Of a stretch of 64,000 nt of DNA, positions 8,528 through 20,589 are shown piece by piece (the stretch's first letter is position 1; each line of letters begins with the position of its first letter). The notes beneath the pieces are model-generated. The model had not been told where the DNA came from and did not search any database. It worked only from the letters and a program-made list of their open reading frames with translations. The translations under genes and the position numbers were made by a program. This DNA comes from Gemmatimonadaceae bacterium (GTDB taxonomy: Bacteria; Gemmatimonadota; Gemmatimonadetes; Gemmatimonadales; Gemmatimonadaceae), in NCBI GenBank assembly GCA_036496605.1, contig DASXKV010000029.1, positions 1 to 64,000 of the forward strand, in the 5' to 3' direction.

Positions 8528-9609
8528 CGATCGATCTCTCGTTGCTGCCGGATGGCGGCGTCGGTTGGCTCGACGCCTCCGGAAAGCACGCAGACATCGT
8601 GCTTTCGACGCGGATTCGGCTGGCGCGAAACGTCGAGGGCTACGCGTTCACGGCGCGGGCACGCGACGGAGAGCGACTGCGTGTGCTCTCGCAAGTGCGG
8701 GAGGCGCTCACGTCCCTGCAGGATCTGCAGGACGCGGTGCTCTATCGGCTCGACGACTTGTCGCCAACCGACCGCGCGCTGTTGCACGAGCGGCATCTCG
8801 TGAGCAAGGAGTTGGCGGGTCTCGACGCGCAGCATCCCCTTCGGACTGGAGCGGCGGTGTTTCTCTCCGACGGGTTAGGCGTCATGGTGAATGAAGAGGA
8901 TCACCTGCGGCTGCAGGCGCTCCGATCGGGCTTCGCGCTCGAGGAAGCGTTCGCGGCCATCGATCGGCTGGATAGAGACCTCGGCGCACGTGTGCCTTTT
9001 TCGTATCACGCGGAGTTTGGATTCTTAACAGCGTGTCCGACGAATGTCGGCACCGGGATGCGGGCGTCGGTCCTAATTCACCTTCCGGGACTGGTGCACA
9101 CGAAAGAGATGGGGCGTGTGTTGGCGGGGCTGCAGCAAATGGGGTTGACCTACCGGGGATTATACGGCGAGGGGAGTGAAGTCGTCGGGAATTACTTCCA
9201 GATCTCGAACCAGACGACACTGGGTCGATCGGAAGAGGAATTGCTCGATCAACTGCTGCGCGTCGTGGGGCATGTGATCGAGCGAGAGGAAGAAGCGCGA
9301 CGAGTCTTGCTTCGTGATGCGGGGTATATTATCGAAGACAAGCTCTGGCGCGCGTACGGAACTCTGCGCTATGCCCGAAGCCTCACGTTCGATGAGGCGA
9401 TGAACTATTTGAGTGGCGTGCGGTTGGCCGTAGGGCTGAAACTGGTCACCGGCCTCAGTGTATATACCCTCAACAAGCTCTTGATTTTCTCACAGGCCGC
9501 GCACCTCGCCTACGCCGAAGGACGACCGCTTACTGAGAGCGAGACGAACCTGGCTCGTGCACGGTATGTGCGTAAAGCGTTGGAAGAGGAAGCGGGGACG
9601 GTCGGCTAG
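8524..9609 (+). CDS. mcsB: Protein-arginine kinase McsB
   Basis: A member of the phosphagen-kinase fold family that phosphorylates arginine residues on proteins, marking them for ClpC-ClpP degradation. The 361-residue protein carries the family motif STRIRLARNVEGYAF near residue 22. It also has the nucleotide-binding and catalytic stretch around RASVLIHLPGLVHTKEM and the segment GLYGEGSEVVGNYFQISNQ. The frame is open far upstream inside mcsA; the ATG at 8524 was chosen because it overlaps the mcsA stop (ATGA) and gives the normal family length. Substrates cannot be told from the sequence. Confidence 0.94.
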   Translation: MTIDLSLLPDGGVGWLDASGKHADIVLSTRIRLARNVEGYAFTARARDGERLRVLSQVREALTSLQDLQDAVLYRLDDLSPTDRALLHERHLVSKELAGLDAQHPLRTGAAVFLSDGLGVMVNEEDHLRLQALRSGFALEEAFAAIDRLDRDLGARVPFSYHAEFGFLTACPTNVGTGMRASVLIHLPGLVHTKEMGRVLAGLQQMGLTYRGLYGEGSEVVGNYFQISNQTTLGRSEEELLDQLLRVVGHVIEREEEARRVLLRDAGYIIEDKLWRAYGTLRYARSLTFDEAMNYLSGVRLAVGLKLVTGLSVYTLNKLLIFSQAAHLAYAEGRPLTESETNLARARYVRKALEEEAGTVG

Positions 9610-9641
9610 ACGAACGGTCACCCCCGGTAATTGAGGGACAC

Positions 9642-12134
<2,493 letters not shown>

Positions 12135-12175
12135 CTTCGGCCTCGGGCCTATTCCCTTGGGACTAGGAAGCATTT

Positions 12176-12201
12176 CAGCCAGGTCCATACGGACCTGGCT
12201 G
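12176..12201 (+). terminator. Terminator after clpC
   Basis: A perfect 11-bp stem (12176-12186 with 12191-12201) closes an atac loop, and a T-rich stretch follows (gtgtttctgtgtatattt). It ends the long prfB-to-clpC transcript and lies only 25 nt before the bamA ATG. Confidence 0.85.
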
Positions 12202-12214
12202 ACGTGTTTCTGTG

Positions 12215-12220
12215 TATATT
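12215..12220 (+). promoter_or_regulatory. Candidate -10 element of bamA (leaderless start)
   Basis: TATATT ends six bases before the bamA ATG, the same spacing as the TATCTT box before era. There is no Shine-Dalgarno sequence, and a terminator ends just upstream, so bamA needs its own promoter here. The -35 region would overlap the terminator's downstream arm and matches consensus poorly. Confidence 0.45.
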
Positions 12221-12226
12221 TGGCCC

Positions 12227-14650
12227 ATGATCCGACACCGCAGCCTGCTGCAGGCCGCTGGGCTGATCGTCGTCGCGTCCGTCCCGGCCTGGTCGCAGCA
12301 AAACAACCCACCAGAGACCGGGCGATGCGCTACGCCGGACAGCGTGGTTTTTCGTGGCAATCAGCGCATCTCCGAGACGATGCTGCGTGGCGATGCTGGG
12401 ATCTCGCCGGGCGTTGCGTTGAGCTCGGGAGTTTTGCAGCGCGCGATCAAGAACTTGTTCGCGACGGGTCAGTTCGACGACATTCAGACTTCTTGTAACA
12501 TTGCGGCGAACGGCAAGGCTGTCCTCGCGTTCGACCTGAAGGAGCGTCCAGTACTCAAGGACGTCGACGTCACGGGTCCGGATCGCCTCTCGCTCAACTC
12601 GGTGAAGGACCGTGTTGATCTGCTTATTGGAAGACCTGTCGATCCCAATCAGGTGGCGAGGTCGATCGCGCGAATCGACTCACTGTACGAAGCGGAAGGC
12701 TATCCGTTAGCGACAGTTCGCGTCGACACGACAGTAGTCGACGGCCAGCTCAAGCTCGTGTTCCACGTGAGTGAAGGGACGCGGCTTGCAGTATCCGGGG
12801 TCGACGTCCAAGGCAACAAGGCGATCAAGGACAAGACGATCGTTGCGAAGATGCAGACCAAGCCCGAGGGCTTCTGGTTCTGGCAGAAGGGCGAGTACGA
12901 CGCGGACAAGCTTGCGGGCGACGTGACGGAGCGGATTCCGACGGCGTATGGCGAGCTTGGGTTCATCGACGCGCAGGTGCTGCGCGATTCGCTCATCGTC
13001 GATCGCAGTCGCGGCAAGGCGTTGGTGGATATCGGTGTGACTGAGGGCCCGCAGTACCGGGTCGGCGAGTTCGAGGTTGTTGGCGCCAAGGTTTTCTCGA
13101 GCGATCAAATTGCGCGCTTCTATCCCTTTGGTGAGAAGAGCAAGTCACTCACCGAGACCGTCAAGGGCGTCTTCCATCACAGCGACAACGGCGTCGAGAT
13201 CTTCGACAAGAGCAGGTGGGATGACGCGACGGGAAAAGTGCAGGAGGCGTACGCGAACGAGGGATACATCTACGCCCAGGTGCGCCCAATTATCGAGCGG
13301 ACGCGAGTCGGCAAGGACTCGGTCCCGACCGTGAACCTGCGCTGGGAGATCAACGAGGGCGTGCCGGCGATCGTGAACCGGGTGGAAATCATGGGGAACG
13401 ACATCACGGCGGAGAACTGCGTTCGCGACCAGATCCTCGTGGTGCCGGGAGACGTCTTCAATCGCGAGCGGCTGATTCAGAGCTACCAGAGCATCGCGAA
13501 CCTCGGCTTTTTCGAGACGCCGCTGCCGACGCCGGAGACGAGACCTAACGACAAGGGCGACGTCGACATCGTTTTCCATCTCAAGGAAAAACGAACCGGG
13601 AACGTCAATTTCGGCGCGTCCGTTGGTCAGGGCGTCGGCGTCGGCGGATTCATTGGATTCGAACAGCCGAATCTCTTCGGGATGTGCAAGAAGGGATCTC
13701 TCCAGTGGCAGTTCGGCCAATACATCAACGACTTCAACCTCGCCTACACTGATCCGAACATCAGAGAATCGACGGTTTCAGGCACGGTCAACGCGTACGA
13801 CAGCCAGTCGCGATACATCATCGCGAACCTCGGTCGCAGCAAGCGCGTTGGCGGCCAGATCCAGTTCGGTCTTCGTGTACCCGGCTCGCGATGGACGCGA
13901 CTCTTTCTGAATTATGGCGGCGAGCGGGTGAGCTACGGCGGTACCGGCCTCGTGTCGACGATCCAGTGCAACAACTGCTTCCGATCGAGTGTGGGCGCGA
14001 CCCTAACGAGAGACACGCGCTTCGACATGCCGTTCCCGTCGTCGGGAACGGAGCAGTCATTCTCGGCGCAGTTCAATGGTGGACCGCTCGGCGGCAGCGC
14101 GTCGTTCCAGCGTTACACGGCAGAGATGCGATCGTACGCAACGCTCGCGAGCCTCGGCGGGGGCGATCTCGGTTCTTCGCCGATCAAGTTGGTTTTCGGA
14201 CTCTCAACTCGAATGGGCGGTGTGTTCGGCGATCCCGGTCCGTTCTTCGTATCGCAGGCGTTCTCGTTGGGCGGTGTGCAGTACGGCGAGCCACTGCGTG
14301 GCTATGAGGAGTTCTCGATCACACCAAACGGCTATATCCCACAGACGAGCTCGTACACGGCGACACGCGCCTCGTTTGGCAACATGTTCTACACGCAGAG
14401 CGCAGAGCTCGGCGTTCGCTTCAACCAAATGCTGTACATGGACGCGTTCTACGACGCGGGTAACCTCTGGGCGCGCCCAGCCGACTTCAACCCCACGCGG
14501 CTCTTCCGGGGTATCGGCGTTGGTGGTTCGATCGTCACTCCGCTCGGACCACTGGGCGTCGATCTGGGGTACGGACTCGATCGCGTGAATTCACAGGGCC
14601 TTCGCGATCCCAAGTGGCAAGTACACTTCAAATTCGGACAGATCTTCTAA
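12227..14650 (+). CDS. bamA: Outer membrane assembly factor BamA
   Basis: Omp85-family protein that inserts beta-barrel proteins into the outer membrane. The 807-residue precursor begins with a signal peptide (MIRHRSLLQAAGLIVVASVP then AWSQQ). About five POTRA domains follow (about 30-430), then a 16-strand barrel that ends in the aromatic beta-signal FKFGQIF. An in-frame ATG 15 bases earlier gives a less convincing signal peptide, so 12227 is preferred. It is the first gene of an envelope operon running through skp and the lpx genes, as in proteobacteria. Confidence 0.95.
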   Translation: MIRHRSLLQAAGLIVVASVPAWSQQNNPPETGRCATPDSVVFRGNQRISETMLRGDAGISPGVALSSGVLQRAIKNLFATGQFDDIQTSCNIAANGKAVLAFDLKERPVLKDVDVTGPDRLSLNSVKDRVDLLIGRPVDPNQVARSIARIDSLYEAEGYPLATVRVDTTVVDGQLKLVFHVSEGTRLAVSGVDVQGNKAIKDKTIVAKMQTKPEGFWFWQKGEYDADKLAGDVTERIPTAYGELGFIDAQVLRDSLIVDRSRGKALVDIGVTEGPQYRVGEFEVVGAKVFSSDQIARFYPFGEKSKSLTETVKGVFHHSDNGVEIFDKSRWDDATGKVQEAYANEGYIYAQVRPIIERTRVGKDSVPTVNLRWEINEGVPAIVNRVEIMGNDITAENCVRDQILVVPGDVFNRERLIQSYQSIANLGFFETPLPTPETRPNDKGDVDIVFHLKEKRTGNVNFGASVGQGVGVGGFIGFEQPNLFGMCKKGSLQWQFGQYINDFNLAYTDPNIRESTVSGTVNAYDSQSRYIIANLGRSKRVGGQIQFGLRVPGSRWTRLFLNYGGERVSYGGTGLVSTIQCNNCFRSSVGATLTRDTRFDMPFPSSGTEQSFSAQFNGGPLGGSASFQRYTAEMRSYATLASLGGGDLGSSPIKLVFGLSTRMGGVFGDPGPFFVSQAFSLGGVQYGEPLRGYEEFSITPNGYIPQTSSYTATRASFGNMFYTQSAELGVRFNQMLYMDAFYDAGNLWARPADFNPTRLFRGIGVGGSIVTPLGPLGVDLGYGLDRVNSQGLRDPKWQVHFKFGQIF

Positions 14651-14662
14651 TCGGAGTTTTCA

Positions 14663-15271
14663 ATGTCTTCGTTCTTCCGCACGGCATGTGCGACGCTGGC
14701 TGTGCTCACACTCTCGCTGGGCGTTTCGCGTAGCGCGCACGCGCAGTCTGCCGCCGCGCAATTCAAGATCGCGTTCGTGAACGTTGGGGCTCTACTCGAC
14801 AACGCGCCGGGAAAGGCGCAGGCCGAGTCCGCGTATGCGCGCGAGACGCGCGGCTACAGCGATCAGCTGAAGAAGATGAGCGATTCGCTGAACACGATGT
14901 TCGCGTCCTATCAGAAGCAGGAGGCAGCGCTCACCGCGACGCAGAAGGAGACGAAGCAGAAGTCACTGCGCGACCTGCAGGAGCAATTGCAGACCAGACA
15001 GCAGCAGCTCGCGCAACAGGCGCAGCAGAGACAGAACGAGCTGATGGCGCCGATCATGGAGCAGGTGAAGAAGGTTCTGGACGACATTCGCGCTGAGGAT
15101 GGCTACTCGATGATCATCACCGGTGATCCGAACTTGATTCTCTCGTATGATAAGAATCTTGATATCACCGATCGCGTCGTCGCGCGCCTCAAGACCGTCG
15201 CATCGACTCCGGCCAAGACGCCGGGCGCGCCGATCTCCGCACCCGCTGGTGTGACGCGAAAGCCGCAGTGA
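14663..15271 (+). CDS. skp: Periplasmic chaperone Skp/OmpH
   Basis: Skp carries unfolded outer membrane proteins across the periplasm to BamA. The 202-residue precursor has a clear signal peptide (about 1-27, ending SRSAHAQ), the family start [20 protein letters not shown], and a long Gln/Lys-rich coiled coil (about 65-135) that forms the tentacle arms. It closes with a conserved segment ([20 protein letters not shown]) typical of OmpH-like proteins, then a short Pro/Ala tail. It follows bamA by 12 nt, with ggag upstream of its ATG. Its stop overlaps the GTG of lpxD. Confidence 0.92.
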   Translation: MSSFFRTACATLAVLTLSLGVSRSAHAQSAAAQFKIAFVNVGALLDNAPGKAQAESAYARETRGYSDQLKKMSDSLNTMFASYQKQEAALTATQKETKQKSLRDLQEQLQTRQQQLAQQAQQRQNELMAPIMEQVKKVLDDIRAEDGYSMIITGDPNLILSYDKNLDITDRVVARLKTVASTPAKTPGAPISAPAGVTRKPQ

Positions 15272-16350
15272 TTCAGGGAGCATCGTCGCGCGAAAACGGC
15301 GGTGAGGGCGGTATCGTCCTCACCGCTGACGTTATTGCGACCGAAGTCGGCGGCCAGCTCGTTGGTGACCCCGCGGCACAGGTGCGCGGTATCGCTCCAC
15401 TCGATCGGGCGAGCGGCGACGAGTTGAGCTTTCTTGCATCACCCAAATACGTGCCGTTGCTTGCTGGTTCCCGCGCCGGCGTCGTGCTCGTCTCACCAGA
15501 GCTCGCGGAGTCCCCCGGTGCGGCGCGTGCGCGTATCGTCGTCGCGAAGCCTCACGACGCGTTGCTATCGCTTATCCCGCGCTTCTACAAGGCACGTCCG
15601 CTCGAGGCGGGAATTCACGTCACGGCCCGCATTGGTCGCGGCGTTCATTTTGGAGCTGATGTGCGCATCGGGCCTTATGCGGTCATCGAAGACGGCGCAG
15701 AAATCGGTGATCGTGTGGCGATCGACGCGCACGCGGTGATTGGATCCGGCGTGCAGATCGGGAGCGATTGCCACTTCTATCCGTCCGCGACCCTGTATAG
15801 TGGGACGGTCGTCGGCAAGCGCGTGATCGTGCACGCAGGCGCGCGGCTCGGCTCCGATGGATTTGGCTACGTGTTCCATGAAGGGCGGCACGATAAGATT
15901 CCGCACGTCGGCCGGTGCGTCATCGAGGACGACGTCGAGATCGGGGCGAATACGACGATCGACCGTGGGAGCATCGACGACACAGTGATTGGCGCCGGCA
16001 CCAAGATCGACAACCTGGTGCACATCGCGCACAACTGTCGAATCGGGCGGCTGTGCCTCATCATGGCGCAGGTCGGAATCGCAGGGTCGGTGCGTGTGGA
16101 GGATGGTTGCGTCCTCGCGGGACAGGTCGGAATCAGCGGACATCACACAATCGGGAAGGGCGCAACGGTCGCGGCACAGGCCGGCGTGTTCGGCGATGTT
16201 CCTGGCGGTCAGACCTGGTCTGGCTATCCGGCGCGACCGCATAAGGAAGCGCTGCGTGCGCACGCGGCGTTGTTCCGTCTCGCGCCACTGATGCGAAAGT
16301 TGGAAAAGCTGCTCGAATCGAATAACCGCGGAGCTGACAGCGACCGATGA
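15268..16350 (+). CDS. lpxD: UDP-3-O-acylglucosamine N-acyltransferase LpxD
   Basis: Third enzyme of lipid A synthesis: it adds a hydroxyacyl chain to the glucosamine nitrogen. The 360-residue protein has the N-terminal uridine-binding domain (about 18-110, [16 protein letters not shown] onward). A left-handed beta-helix of hexapeptide repeats follows (about 115-320), with the block [19 protein letters not shown] that is diagnostic of LpxD, then a C-terminal helix. The GTG at 15268 overlaps the skp stop and gives about 16 extra residues before the conserved start; no closer start codon is visible in frame. Confidence 0.95.
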   Translation: MIQGASSRENGGEGGIVLTADVIATEVGGQLVGDPAAQVRGIAPLDRASGDELSFLASPKYVPLLAGSRAGVVLVSPELAESPGAARARIVVAKPHDALLSLIPRFYKARPLEAGIHVTARIGRGVHFGADVRIGPYAVIEDGAEIGDRVAIDAHAVIGSGVQIGSDCHFYPSATLYSGTVVGKRVIVHAGARLGSDGFGYVFHEGRHDKIPHVGRCVIEDDVEIGANTTIDRGSIDDTVIGAGTKIDNLVHIAHNCRIGRLCLIMAQVGIAGSVRVEDGCVLAGQVGISGHHTIGKGATVAAQAGVFGDVPGGQTWSGYPARPHKEALRAHAALFRLAPLMRKLEKLLESNNRGADSDR

Positions 16351-17654
16351 CGCGTCGCACAGTTGCTCGCGCGACCGCACTCGAGGGTGTCGGGCTCCAC
16401 TTGGGCATGCCCTGCAGGCTGACGTTTCTGCCGGCGCCGAGCGGCGCCGGAATCGTGTTTCGGCGCGTGGATCTTCCGGGTTCGCCACTTATTGCTGCGC
16501 GCGTCGAGCACGCGGTGCTCACCGAACGACGCACGCAGTTGGGCATGGAGCCCGTTGCGGTGCACACCGTCGAGCACGTGCTCGCGGCGGTACTGGCGCG
16601 CGAACTGGACGACGTTGTGATCGAACTGAGTGGGCCGGAACCGCCCGTCATGGACGGGAGCGCCCAGCCGTTTGTGGACGCTTTGCGGCAGGGAGGGATC
16701 GCGGAGCAAGCCGGCGACGTGCACTATTTGCAGTTGCGCACGCCGGTGCGCGTCTGTGATGGCGATTCGATCTACGAGGCGCTACCGGCGACGTCACTCG
16801 AGTTGGATGTCACGATCGATTTTCCACATCCGCTCATCGGCAAGCAACGTGGCCGATATCGAGTGACCGCGGAGACATTCGAGCGCGAGTTGGCGCGAGC
16901 GCGAACGTTCGGTTTCATGCACGAAGTCGACGCCCTGCGGGCGAAGGGACTGATTCGTGGAGCATCGACGCAGAATGCAGTTGTCGTTGGGGAGAACGGC
17001 GTTGTTGACAATGAGCTCAGGTGGCCTGACGAGTTCGTCCGACATAAGGCGATGGACTGCGTAGGCGACCTGGCTCTGGCTGGGGCTCGGGTGCGCGCGC
17101 GCGTTCAGACGACAAAGCCGAGTCATCGAGGCACGGTGCTCCTCGTACGAGCGATGAAGGAGGCGGCCCGGGAGGGCGAGGCGGCGACGATGAAGGACCT
17201 AACGACGACCGAAATGAACCAGATCATGGAAGTCGAAGACATCATGAAGGTGCTGCCGCACCGGTACCCTTTCTTGCTCGTCGATCGCATTTTGGAGCTG
17301 GATCCCGGCAAGCGAGTGGTGGGTGTCAAGAACGTCACGATCAACGAGCCGTTTTTCCAAGGGCATTTCCCCGGTCATCCGATCATGCCGGGAGTGTTGA
17401 TCATCGAGGCGATGGCGCAGGTGGGTGGGATGCTGTTGTTAGGCGCGATCCCCGATCCGCAGAGTAAGGTCGTGTACTTCACATCCCTCAACAACGTGAA
17501 GTGGCGTCGTCCAGTGAAGCCGGGCGATCAGCTGCGTTTCGAGCTCGACATACTCCAGGTGCGCGGGCTGATGTGCAAGATGCAGGGTGTGGCGAAGGTG
17601 GACGGTGAGATCGTCGCCGAGGCCGAGATGGGCGCGATGGTGCGAGACCGATGA
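16347..17654 (+). CDS. lpxC: LpxC-FabZ bifunctional protein
   Basis: A fusion of two enzymes that share the hydroxyacyl-ACP pool. Residues 1-275 are LpxC, the zinc deacetylase that commits UDP-acyl-GlcNAc to lipid A. Its ligands and acid/base residues are visible as E76/H77 (HTVEH), H233/D237 (HKAMD) and H260. Residues 292-435 are FabZ, the 3-hydroxyacyl-ACP dehydratase of fatty acid synthesis, with catalytic H340 and E354 ([11 protein letters not shown]). A short linker joins them with no stop or frameshift. Similar fusions are known in Bacteroidetes. The ATG overlaps the lpxD stop. Confidence 0.95.
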   Translation: MTRRTVARATALEGVGLHLGMPCRLTFLPAPSGAGIVFRRVDLPGSPLIAARVEHAVLTERRTQLGMEPVAVHTVEHVLAAVLARELDDVVIELSGPEPPVMDGSAQPFVDALRQGGIAEQAGDVHYLQLRTPVRVCDGDSIYEALPATSLELDVTIDFPHPLIGKQRGRYRVTAETFERELARARTFGFMHEVDALRAKGLIRGASTQNAVVVGENGVVDNELRWPDEFVRHKAMDCVGDLALAGARVRARVQTTKPSHRGTVLLVRAMKEAAREGEAATMKDLTTTEMNQIMEVEDIMKVLPHRYPFLLVDRILELDPGKRVVGVKNVTINEPFFQGHFPGHPIMPGVLIIEAMAQVGGMLLLGAIPDPQSKVVYFTSLNNVKWRRPVKPGDQLRFELDILQVRGLMCKMQGVAKVDGEIVAEAEMGAMVRDR

Positions 17655-18427
17655 GCGCGCGCGTTCACCAGACGGCGATCATCTCGAAGGACGCACAGTT
17701 GGGCCATGGTGTGGACGTCGGACCCTATGCGATCATCGGCGAAGGCTGCATCGTCGGCGACGAATGTCTGATCGGGGCGCGGGCTACGTTGGAGCGGAAC
17801 GTCATCCTCGAGCCCGGTGTCCGTATCGGCTCCGGGACGATCCTTGGTGGAGATCCCCAGGATCTCAAATACAAAGGGGAGCACACGACCGTGGAGATCG
17901 GCGAAGGGACGACGATTCGCGAATACTCAACGATCAATCGTGGCACGTCGCAGTCGTTCAAGACGACGGTCGGAAAAGCGTGCTTCATCATGTCGTACGT
18001 GCACCTGGCGCACGATTGTCACGTCGGTGACGGCGTGATCCTCGGCAATAACGTCCAGCTCGCGGGTCATGTGACCATCGACGACAAAGCAATCGTCTCC
18101 GGACAGTCCGCCGTTCACCAATTCGTGCAGATCGGACGCTATAGCTTCACGGGCGGCTGCTCGCGAGTCTCCAAGGACGTACCGCCTTACGTGAAAGCCA
18201 ACGGCAACCCGATTCGCTTATACGGATTGAACAAGGTGGGGCTGCAGCGGAACGGCATTTCGGAAGACGTGCAACGAGAGCTCAAGCGTGCCTATCGGCT
18301 CTTCTTCAATTCCGATTTGAATCTGTCGCAGGCTCGAGAGCGAGCCGAGGAAGAGCTCCAGCGCTTTCCGGAAGTGGAGGAGTTCTTGAGCTTCCTCGAT
18401 CGCAGCGATCGCGGACTGGTCATCTGA
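17651..18427 (+). CDS. lpxA: Acyl-ACP--UDP-GlcNAc O-acyltransferase LpxA
   Basis: First enzyme of lipid A synthesis. The 258-residue protein is a left-handed beta-helix of hexapeptide repeats starting at VHQTAIISKDAQLGHGV. It has the family segments GGDPQDLKYKGEHT and HLAHDCHVGDGVILGNN, the latter holding the catalytic histidine region. The sequence GGCSRVSKDVPPYVKANGNP leads into the C-terminal helical domain. Length is normal. It overlaps the end of the lpxC-fabZ gene by four bases (ATGA). Confidence 0.96.
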   Translation: MSARVHQTAIISKDAQLGHGVDVGPYAIIGEGCIVGDECLIGARATLERNVILEPGVRIGSGTILGGDPQDLKYKGEHTTVEIGEGTTIREYSTINRGTSQSFKTTVGKACFIMSYVHLAHDCHVGDGVILGNNVQLAGHVTIDDKAIVSGQSAVHQFVQIGRYSFTGGCSRVSKDVPPYVKANGNPIRLYGLNKVGLQRNGISEDVQRELKRAYRLFFNSDLNLSQARERAEEELQRFPEVEEFLSFLDRSDRGLVI

Positions 18428-18431
18428 CGTC

Positions 18432-19445
18432 ATGACAAAGCAACCGGGCGTGCGCGTCGGAGTGATCGGTGCCGGTGCACTCGGCTACCATCACGTCCGC
18501 ATTCTGCGCGATGTACCAGACGCGCGGCTGATCGGCTTTTACGAGTCGCGCGCGGATCGCGCAACGGCGGTGGCGAAAGAGCTCGGCGTACGCGCCTACG
18601 ATCGGCTCGAGGAGCTCCTCGACGCGGTGGACGCGGCAACGGTCGTGGTCCCGACGCCGGCGCACTATGAGGTCGCCAAGGCGGCGTTGGCGCGCGGCAA
18701 GCATTTACTCATCGAGAAGCCGATTGCGGCGACGCTCGCGGAGGCGGACGAGCTCGTGGCGATCGCGCGCCAAACGGGCGCGCTGATTCAGACAGGACAC
18801 GTCGAGCGGTTCAATCGGGCGATTCGCGCTGCGCTGCCGCACGTCGAGAAAGCGCGGTTCATCGAGAGCGATCGCCTCGCGCCCTTCAATCCGCGCGGCG
18901 CCGACGTCGCCGTCGTGCTCGACCTGATGATTCACGACATCGATCTCGTGCGCACGCTCGTCGGCGCGCATGTACGCGACGTGTCGGCAGTGGGGGTGCA
19001 GGTGTTGACGCCCTTCGTCGACATCGCCAATGCACGCCTGCGATTCGAAGACGGCGCCGTCGCGAACATCACGGCGAGCCGAGTTTCTCGCGAGCGGCTG
19101 CGCAAGGTCCGCATCTTTCAGGAGAGCGGCTATCTGTCCCTCGATCTTGCTGCGGGGGAGGGAGAATTCTTCCGTCTTCGACGCGACGTCGACTTCGCGG
19201 AGCTGGCCAAGGGCGCGCAGGCGATCGAAGCGTTCGTCGAGCGCGTGCCGCTCACGGCGCCCGAGGGTGAACCGCTACGTCTCGAGTTCGAGAGCTTCCT
19301 CGAGGCGGTGCGAGGATCGGCGCTGGTGACGGTCAGCGGCGAAGATGGTCGCGAAGCGCTCGCGGTTGCGCTCACGATTGTGAGTGAAATCGAACGAACT
19401 TTGCCGTCGCTCGCCGCCGGCACACAAGTCGCCGCCGGTGCGTGA
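18432..19445 (+). CDS. Gfo/Idh/MocA oxidoreductase, GnnA-like by position
   Basis: A 337-residue NAD(P)-dependent sugar dehydrogenase with a Rossmann fold (GVIGAGALGYHH, about 10-21), the family motif EKPIAATLAEAD (about 96-107) and a C-terminal substrate domain. In Acidithiobacillus ferrooxidans, gnnA and gnnB lie between lpxA and lpxB. They make UDP-GlcNAc3N, so lipid A gets amide-linked chains at position 3. The same position here suggests GnnA. However, no gnnB aminotransferase is beside it, so a different sugar oxidation is possible. It starts 4 nt after lpxA and overlaps lpxB by 8 nt. Confidence 0.7.
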   Translation: MTKQPGVRVGVIGAGALGYHHVRILRDVPDARLIGFYESRADRATAVAKELGVRAYDRLEELLDAVDAATVVVPTPAHYEVAKAALARGKHLLIEKPIAATLAEADELVAIARQTGALIQTGHVERFNRAIRAALPHVEKARFIESDRLAPFNPRGADVAVVLDLMIHDIDLVRTLVGAHVRDVSAVGVQVLTPFVDIANARLRFEDGAVANITASRVSRERLRKVRIFQESGYLSLDLAAGEGEFFRLRRDVDFAELAKGAQAIEAFVERVPLTAPEGEPLRLEFESFLEAVRGSALVTVSGEDGREALAVALTIVSEIERTLPSLAAGTQVAAGA

Positions 19446-20589
19446 CGTGCTTTTCGTCGCTGGCGAGGCCTCCGGCGACCTGCATGCGGCTGGCGTGGCG
19501 AGAGAGCTGCGCGCGCGAGGCGCGCCGTATCGACTCGTCGGCATCGGTGGTGATCAAATGCGCGAAGCCGGCGTGGAGCTGATCGAGCATGTCGAGCAGC
19601 TCGCGGTCATGGGCTTCGTCGAAGTCCTGCGTCATGTTCCGAAGCATTGGGCGCTGCTTCGCGATCTCAAGCAGCGCATTCGCAGCGGCAATACCGCGCT
19701 CGTCATGCTCATCGACTATCCAGGCTTCAATATGAAGCTCGCGGCAGCGGCGACCGCTGCCGGCGTACCGGTGCTGTATTACATCACGCCGCAGGTGTGG
19801 GCGTGGGGAGCGGGCCGCCTGGCGAAGCTCGCGCAGACGGTAACCCGTGCCGCGGTGATTCTGCCATTCGAGGAGAAGCTGCTGAGTGAACACGGTGTCC
19901 CGACGACGTTCGTTGGCCATCCCTTGCTGGACCGTGCCGAGCGTTTGCCGGCACGTGCCGAAGCGCGCGCACAGCTGGGGGTGCCTGACGAGTCGACACT
20001 GCTGGCGCTATTTCCGGGGAGCCGGGCACAGGAAATCGCTCGACATCTCGAGCCGTTTGTCGCGACAGCGCAGGAGCTCGAGCGGCGATGTCCGGGATTG
20101 CGCGTCGTCGTAAGCGCCGCGCCGCACGTGTGGTTGGATGGATCGGCGTGTCCATATCCAATCGTGCGGTCGGCATCGTTCTCGGTACTTCGCGCCGCCG
20201 ACGCAGCGATGTGCAAGAGTGGGACGACGACGCTGGAGGCGGCAGTGGCGGGATGTCCGCTGGTCGTGGCGTATCGAACCAACGCGGTGACCTATGCGGC
20301 GGCGCGGCGGCTCGTAAAGATTCCTCACATCGGACTCGTGAACGTCGTCGCCGGGCGAGAGGTCGCGCCAGAGTTCGTGCAGGGCGCGCTCGTGCCTAAC
20401 GCCGTTGCCACTGCGCTCGAGCCGTTGCTGGATCGCAATAGCGCGGCACGCTCGCGGATGGTCACTGAGCTGGCGCGCGTGCGCGACTCACTCGGTACGC
20501 CTGGTGCCGCTCGGCGCGTGGCGGCGATTGTGATGGAGCTGGCAGGGGCAGAGTCGCAACGGCGCCTCGGCGTGGGAGCGACGGGTTGA
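19438..20589 (+). CDS. lpxB: Lipid A disaccharide synthase LpxB
   Basis: GT19 glycosyltransferase that joins lipid X to UDP-diacylglucosamine to make the lipid A disaccharide at the inner membrane. The product shows VLFVAGEASGDLHAAGVA at its N-terminus, YYITPQVWAWGAGRL in the middle and CKSGTTTLEAAVAGCPLVVAY near 260-280, all typical of LpxB. The frame is open to 19384, but the GTG at 19438 is preferred. It begins right at the conserved domain and reduces the overlap with the upstream gene to 8 nt. About 383 residues. Confidence 0.94.
   Translation: MRDVLFVAGEASGDLHAAGVARELRARGAPYRLVGIGGDQMREAGVELIEHVEQLAVMGFVEVLRHVPKHWALLRDLKQRIRSGNTALVMLIDYPGFNMKLAAAATAAGVPVLYYITPQVWAWGAGRLAKLAQTVTRAAVILPFEEKLLSEHGVPTTFVGHPLLDRAERLPARAEARAQLGVPDESTLLALFPGSRAQEIARHLEPFVATAQELERRCPGLRVVVSAAPHVWLDGSACPYPIVRSASFSVLRAADAAMCKSGTTTLEAAVAGCPLVVAYRTNAVTYAAARRLVKIPHIGLVNVVAGREVAPEFVQGALVPNAVATALEPLLDRNSAARSRMVTELARVRDSLGTPGAARRVAAIVMELAGAESQRRLGVGATG

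Noticed and set aside
15565-16488. Long antisense reading frame (307 codons) opposite lpxD
   Set aside because: The plus strand encodes complete LpxD and the start of LpxC with all motifs; the antisense frame is a GC-rich shadow with no recognisable domain.
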